Of a stretch of 64,000 nucleotides of DNA, positions 58,901 to 64,000 are shown in pieces; within the stretch, counting starts at the first letter, position 1, and each line of letters opens with the position of its first letter. Below the pieces are notes generated by a model that saw only the letters and a list, made by a program, of their open reading frames with translations, did not search any database and was not told the DNA's origin. Origin of the DNA: Clitopilus passeckerianus. Its lineage: Eukaryota; Basidiomycota; Agaricomycetes; Agaricales; Entolomataceae. The DNA is taken from contig CALYLX010000016.1 of the NCBI GenBank assembly GCA_944990035.1, forward strand, positions 124,001 through 188,000, in the 5' to 3' direction. Both the position numbers and the translations under genes were made by a program.

Positions 58901-61900
58901 CCTTGCTACTTTTTAATACGCCTAAATGGGTAAAATCCTAACGAATCCATCAACCCAGGCCAGCATTGTCTCTCGAACTCAGGAATATCATGCGAAAAAC
59001 TCACAATGAAGAATATAACAGGGTTAGTTACTTTACATCTCGTTATGAGGCGTCCTGTCGAATGCTACGACGCGAGTAACACTTTTCGTTACTGGACAAT
59101 AGAGTCGGACCTCTGTTGTGTGGCGCTGCCCGATTCTCCACTAGAAACAAGGAAGCGCGGAGATGTCCATAGTGTGATTGTTTTCGTCCAGTAACCTTCA
59201 GGTGCTCGAGGGGGAGGAGATGCCTGCTTGTTACAGCACTGTTGGCTCGATATTTGGCTATAGCCTCACCGAAATGGCAGGAGGCCATCGATGGAGATCA
59301 GTGGTGGCCGCACCCCTCACGGACTGATCTCGTGTCAAGGCCCCTAGGAATGTCGTGAGTGCGGTATAGCCCAAGTGGCGTTACATCTCGTACCTACAAC
59401 CAGCCCATATGTCGGAAATACCCACGACATCCTCATGAGCTGATGTTGCATCTTCAGTGCATCTGGCGAAGAAAGCAAGGCATAAATCCATGTACATTTA
59501 GCCAGCCGTCAAATTTCGCCGGATACATCCTTGTATCGGGTGGCACAAGCCATTTAGTTCATTTCAGTCGCAGAAAATCGAAAAGTTCACGTAAATAATT
59601 TGGTAGAACGTACAGGCGTACATTAGCCTGTGCTCCATATAGAATATTCACCATACCGAATACTGACCTGAAACCAGGAAATCAAGCAAGATACAGCCGC
59701 CGTCAAGTCTTTGAGATGATGATGCCGACGAGCTCATAAGCTATGCTGATGTCGACCATCGAATTCCAGGATAATGGACGTGGACGTACCCATCACGCTC
59801 ATGGGTACGTATGTATGGCGTAAGTGGCATGATCGTTAGCGCCCTCAGACTCCACAGTGTCCTACCCTACGAGCGATTCACGGATATATCCAAGAAGCAC
59901 CCTGATACCCAGTCTCCAAAGTCAAATGCCCAACGGTTCATGTGAAAGATGTCGAAACCGAGAATAGGGAAGACGTTCTTCAGACTGCCCTGAGCTGGAC
60001 AAATACTGTATAGGGGTTTCGCCACGATCCTATCCCCACAGGATTAGATACAGGTGCAAGCAGCAGGGCTCGAAACTCGGAGGCACAGGTGGACTGAACC
60101 AAGCTTGAGATACCCTAGACGTTCGTCTCCCCGTGAGCTGGTCAAAGGAGAAACGACACCTAGGATTCATCATGATATCGGCCCCACAAGATCAGATACA
60201 ACCAGGAAGACTCGAATATAGTACACATTTTGTCATTGGTATTGGGCCTATCCATCCCTGTGGACTGTACCGAACTCGAGAAACGACTCAAGAATGCACC
60301 AGGCCGAATATCCAGAGGTCCACAAGCACGACAAGCTCCAAAAAAGACAAAACAGAGCTGAGATACGGCCGCCGCTCTACCCTTTCTGAGTCATCTCTTT
60401 CACGTATTTGGTGGTTTAGTGGTATTGAAGAGTCGTGCGGCGTCTCCGAACATCAGTACACCAACCCAAGAGCTCAGGACTCAGGACCGTAAGCCGATAG
60501 TGGGCGCTCAGGCTCAGGCTCGTCCTGACTTGACTGTTGACAGGCCATTGTCCAGGTGTGTCTCTCCGTTTGGTCCTGACGACGACGCCTACCGATGGTG
60601 CCTCAGCCTCGAGGCTAAGGGTCCCTGAAGTCTAGATGAACGCGATGGGGGATGCATGGTGATGGAGATGGGAAAGGGCGGGTTCTGGCGGGATGTTTGT
60701 CCCAAAGTGGAATGATGGCTGATTGGGTCGGGTTTGCCATATAAGGAAAGAAAGTTCGTGATAGACCTTACTGACTTTTGAGGTCAAGTACTCGTATACA
60801 GCTGCCGAAATCGATGCGCGAAGAATTCGCGAGTGGGGGGTGTGTGGAGTGAGAACAACCAGGATCTTCAAGTCAAGTCCAGGGAAGCTTTATTCGACAC
60901 ATGATGGCGTCGGGACAGACCATGACCACAAATAGCTCAAACGCTGATCATTAGATGTCAACCGCCCAAAGGATAGCTCTAATCAAAAAGTCCCCATTCT
61001 TCGGGGCGGGAGCAAAAATTCTGGGGTGGGTTATCGATGTTCGTTTTGGGTAAGTTTTGGGACGTTGGAGGTAAGTAGCAGGAAAGGGTCGGGGGCATCT
61101 AATCTAATGTTCATTTTTGGTTAAGAAATGTCTGTTTTCGTGTACGGGGTGATTTTTTTTGTCGTCGTAACCGTCAGAAACGTAACTGGGATCGTGAGAC
61201 TAGGCCCGGTGTTCTGATAGAAAATACGATGTGCGAAGGGCCGCATGGGGTTGTTTGCTGTTGGGGCGCGGTATACGATGACGCCTGAGGTGAAGAAGCT
61301 ATTCCACTGGGATCAATTGCTCGTGGATTTTGAGAGATAACAAGGGTACACGAGCGCGAGCTCGAGCAACTGAAGACATGGCTAACAGTACAGAGCGGTG
61401 TGAGCGTGTTTTTCGGCTTTCTAGGCGTTTTTTCTGGTGATTCCCTCTGGATCATATCGCCAAGATCATTGATATAATCAACTTGCAGGTGCTGAACGTT
61501 GAACCGTGTCTTTGAGCCGCGGTCCGATACTCTGATAGAACCTACGTATTCATATCGAGCAATGTATCGAGCAAACCCAAGACCGGGGAGCGTGAGGTGC
61601 AGTCAGGTTCGGGTCAGGAATGAATGTCGATGACGCAAGCGTAGGAATGGAAGGGTATGGAAATTCATTAGGTGGCCGGGTTACCGGGTACCATTGCGTA
61701 ACGTACTGGAACGTTGAGTCGCGGTTTGGGCGAGGATCGGAACGACGGGGGAAAAGTTTGAAGTTGAAGTTGCTTCAGGAGTGAGTGTGGGTATTCTTGG
61801 CTTGGAGCTAGGATCGTCGTAGAATTGCAAATGGATACATACAAAGGTAGGAAACTTGAAGAGGCGCCGCGGTGAGGGTGAACACGAGTCACTAGTCACT

Positions 61901-62392
61901 GTGGATGTGGCGAGATAGGCTAAGGCTAAGAATACATTATCCATACATTCGAGTAGCAAATTACAAGAATAAACCGTCTCGTGTTTTCCGGTTTTCAAGG
62001 TACTCAGAATCATTGCGTATCCTCGTACACTTGCAGGACCCTTTCACTTGACACTTTTTGATCGGCGACCTTCTGTCAAAACACACCGTCGCATTGCTCG
62101 TCGCTTGACTAAACCCGGTCGAGCCGTCTTTTCATTTCGCTTTGACTCTTCACGCCAGCACATCTCGATAATATCTCCCATTGGAATCCCCCGTTAAATC
62201 CCATTAGGGTGAAACTGGCCCCGAATGGAATCCGTATGAGGGACGGTGAATGCAAAAGGGGAAGAAAGCGGCGTTGGCCGAGATAACGATTGGACAAGGC
62301 CCTGTACACCGCGGCCCTGAGAGATTGTAATTTCGGACGATGCCGAATTGGATCGGCCAGGCGGGATCAAGAGACGGAGATGAGTCTCTTTC
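55938..62392. other. 6.5-kb stretch without a supported gene
   Basis: This is the largest empty region of the window. Open frames are short (mostly under 110 codons), overlapping and unrecognisable on both strands. I found no reverse-transcriptase, integrase or transposase motifs, no long terminal repeats and no further tRNA. It may hold long untranslated regions, decayed elements or lineage-specific genes with tiny exons. Confidence 0.4.
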
Positions 62393-62394
62393 TG

Positions 62395-62401
62395 TATATA
62401 G
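62395..62401 (+). promoter_or_regulatory. TATA-like element of the right-end F-box-like gene
   Basis: GTATATAG lies about 40 bases before the ATG at 62437. It argues that translation starts at 62437 or 62446 rather than at the upstream in-frame ATGs, which would lie before the transcript start. Confidence 0.45.
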
Positions 62402-62436
62402 AGGCGGGACTTGTATCCCCTCGGACAAACACATAC

Positions 62437-64000
62437 ATGTCCGTCATGTCACCACTCCTCACTCTCCCTCCTGAAATCGTGCACAACATCGCTGCCTTCC
62501 TCTTGTGCCCTCCTACCAATGACACGCTACCACTCGGCCCACCTACCGCCCTCCCTCCTATCCTCCTAACCCACCGCATCCTCTACCACCTCCTCTCCCC
62601 CGTCGTCAACCCCACCCTCTGGATCTGGAGGGACGTCTTCTGCGCCCGATTCGACTCCAGCGCTTTCATCCGACGTCGTGGCCTAGGAGAAAGTAGGAAT
62701 AAAGTCAAGGCAGAGAAATGGCTCGGCCAGCTAGAGAACAACCTCCGCGCGTTGAGGTTCTTCCGACGAGGAGACGTTTATGCGGATAAGACGAGGGAGA
62801 GGTGGCCGAGTCCGTTGATTTGGTTTCCGCCTGTTGCTTCTACTCCTTCTGCACCACCACCACCACCACCACCACCACCTCTCCGTGCACCTCGAACGCA
62901 TACCTGCTTACCCCTACCCTCGCCCGTCGTTCCTCCCCTACAACAACCCCAATACGACCCCAACCCACTCACAAACCTCACCCTCACCCCACCCTTAAAT
63001 GACCAAGATGCCCCAATGGACGAAGCACTCCTCACAGCTTTGGTTATGGTCCTAGAAGACGATGGGAAGAATGCGAGGCAGCTGGTGGAGTGGGGACGCG
63101 CGAGGGAGTGGTGTTTGCGATGTTTGAGGGGGAGGTGGGTTGAGGAGAATTTGTTCAAGGAGGATGGCGAGGGAGGGAGAAGAGATCAAGGATGGGTACA
63201 GGAGAATTTGAGGAATTCCGTGGTTGTGAGTGTGTTTTGGGGGTTGTGTGATCGAGGTTAGTCGAGTTCCCTTCTATTTCCTCCCTATCCCTCTCACCTC
63301 TGCCAACTCGTTTAACTAACCACCCTCTCCTTTTTCACAGACACACTCCCCTCCCTCCCCCGCAACACCCTCCAACACCTCCACGCCCTCCTCTCCCCCG
63401 TCGTGCATAACCCGTTTAGGTATCCCAGTGCTGAGTACCCGCCGCAGTGGTTTCGGGTGCCCGATTCGTCTTCACCCCACTCTCCTGCTACGCAGACGCA
63501 AACCACGATAACCACCACCCACGGGCCCTACCCGCCCCTCCCACCTTCCGCACGCACGCGTCGACTCGCTGTGCCTTACTACACCCTCTCCTCCACGTTC
63601 TTGGACCCTGACGAAAGAAAAGAAAAAGAGGAAGAAGAATCCAACCTCACACTCTCCCACCCCCTCCTCTCACCCCCCTCCAAACTCCTCTACTTCTCCA
63701 TCTCCGAGCTCCTCGAACCAATCCAACCCGTTCCCAAGTCGCCTTTGAACTGGGGCGCGTGGTTGGAGGAGAAGGATCGGAGGGAGTATACCAAGGGTGG
63801 ACCCGGCAGTTTGAGTAGTAGCAACGAAGAGATGGGGAGGGAGGAGTACATGAAGGAGTGGAGAAGACGCGGGGAGAGGGGGAATACGAGGGAGGATGTC
63901 GATGAGGTTAATTGGGGGTGGTGTGCGAGGCCGCCTGCTGCGAGCACTGCTAGTCCTAGTCCTAGGGTGGGAGATGGATCGTCCTCTACTGGGTGGTCCT
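62437..64000 (+). CDS. F-box-like protein, second family (copy G), truncated by window end
   Basis: Exon 1 (62437-63256) and exon 2 (from 63341) join in phase across a phase-1 intron at the same place as in copy F; the 3' part is outside the window. The start MSVMSPLLTLPPEIVHNIAAFL is an F-box-like opening, followed by NPTLWIWRDVFCARFD. The shared core reads DEALLTALVMVLEDDGKNARQL, RCLRGRWVEENL, LRNSVVVSVFWGLCDR, then HNPFRYPSAEYPPQWF, LLYFSISELLEP and DEVNWGWCARPP. A proline run (from CCA repeats at 62852-62880) and other Pro-rich inserts make it longer than F in the middle. The ATG at 62446 is an equally good start. Its function is known no better than for F. Confidence 0.8.
62852..62880. 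repeat. CCA trinucleotide run
   Basis: A perfect run of about nine CCA codons giving polyproline inside copy G. It is absent from paralogue F, so it arose by slippage in this copy. Confidence 0.85.

Noticed and set aside
59980..60210. Two similar stretches (gagctgg...ccccaca...gat.agataca) that might be a tandem repeat
   Set aside because: The match is patchy over about 75 bases and could not be aligned convincingly by eye.
60409..60440. Sequence resembling the start of tRNA-Gly (TTGGTGGTTTAGTGGTA)
   Set aside because: No anticodon arm, T arm or B box follows, and no acceptor stem closes. A chance match or a very old fragment at best.
1..64000. CRISPR array, bacterial operon or virus genome
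   Set aside because: There are no regularly spaced direct repeats, genes are intron-rich, and no replicase or capsid-like frames were seen.

Overview
This window is nuclear DNA from a basidiomycete fungus, most likely an Agaricomycete. The genes carry many short GT-AG introns (about 45 to 60 nt) with CTAAC/CTAAT-like branch points. They include a multi-intron cytochrome P450, a fungal etherase-like glutathione S-transferase, a NACHT-WD40 NLR, and expanded F-box and BTB families. I built exon models by reading splice sites and checking that every junction keeps the frame.

Layout. 0 to 9 kb: the tail of one BTB gene and a complete BTB gene (+), a P450 (+), two BTB genes (-, one frameshifted), and a disrupted GST (+). 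About 10.1 to 12.4 kb: the decayed relic of a NACHT-WD40 gene (+). 12.7 to 14.3 kb: a secreted, probably GPI-anchored protein with two fasciclin domains (-). 15 to 19 kb: coatomer beta (-, 13 exons). 19.9 to 26.5 kb: two tandem F-box paralogues (the first decayed), a fourth complete-length BTB gene, and a stray copy of the F-box 3' end. 26.6 to 30.9 kb: an intact NACHT-WD40 gene (-). 31.8 to 34 kb: an NRAMP metal transporter (-). 34.7 to 35.7 kb: an unidentified gene. 38 to 40.4 kb: a second kind of F-box-like protein (-), whose paralogue opens at 62.4 kb (+) and runs off the window. 44 to 46.8 kb: a Pumilio RNA-binding protein (+). 51.3 to 53.7 kb: a third, intact member of the first F-box family (-). 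55.9 kb: tRNA-Val(AAC).

Theme. Conserved housekeeping genes (coatomer beta, Pumilio, NRAMP) have clean models with every junction in phase. Between them lie fast-turnover families: BTB proteins (possible Cul3 adaptors), F-box proteins (possible SCF adaptors) and NLRs. Several of these are broken by frameshifts, stops or lost splice sites. I read this as a birth-and-death island of ubiquitin-ligase adaptor and innate-immunity-like genes. That joint role is inference; the duplications and lesions are visible in the sequence. About 20 kb, mainly 35.7-38, 40.4-44.1, 46.8-51.3, 53.7-55.9 and 55.9-62.4 kb, holds no gene I can support.
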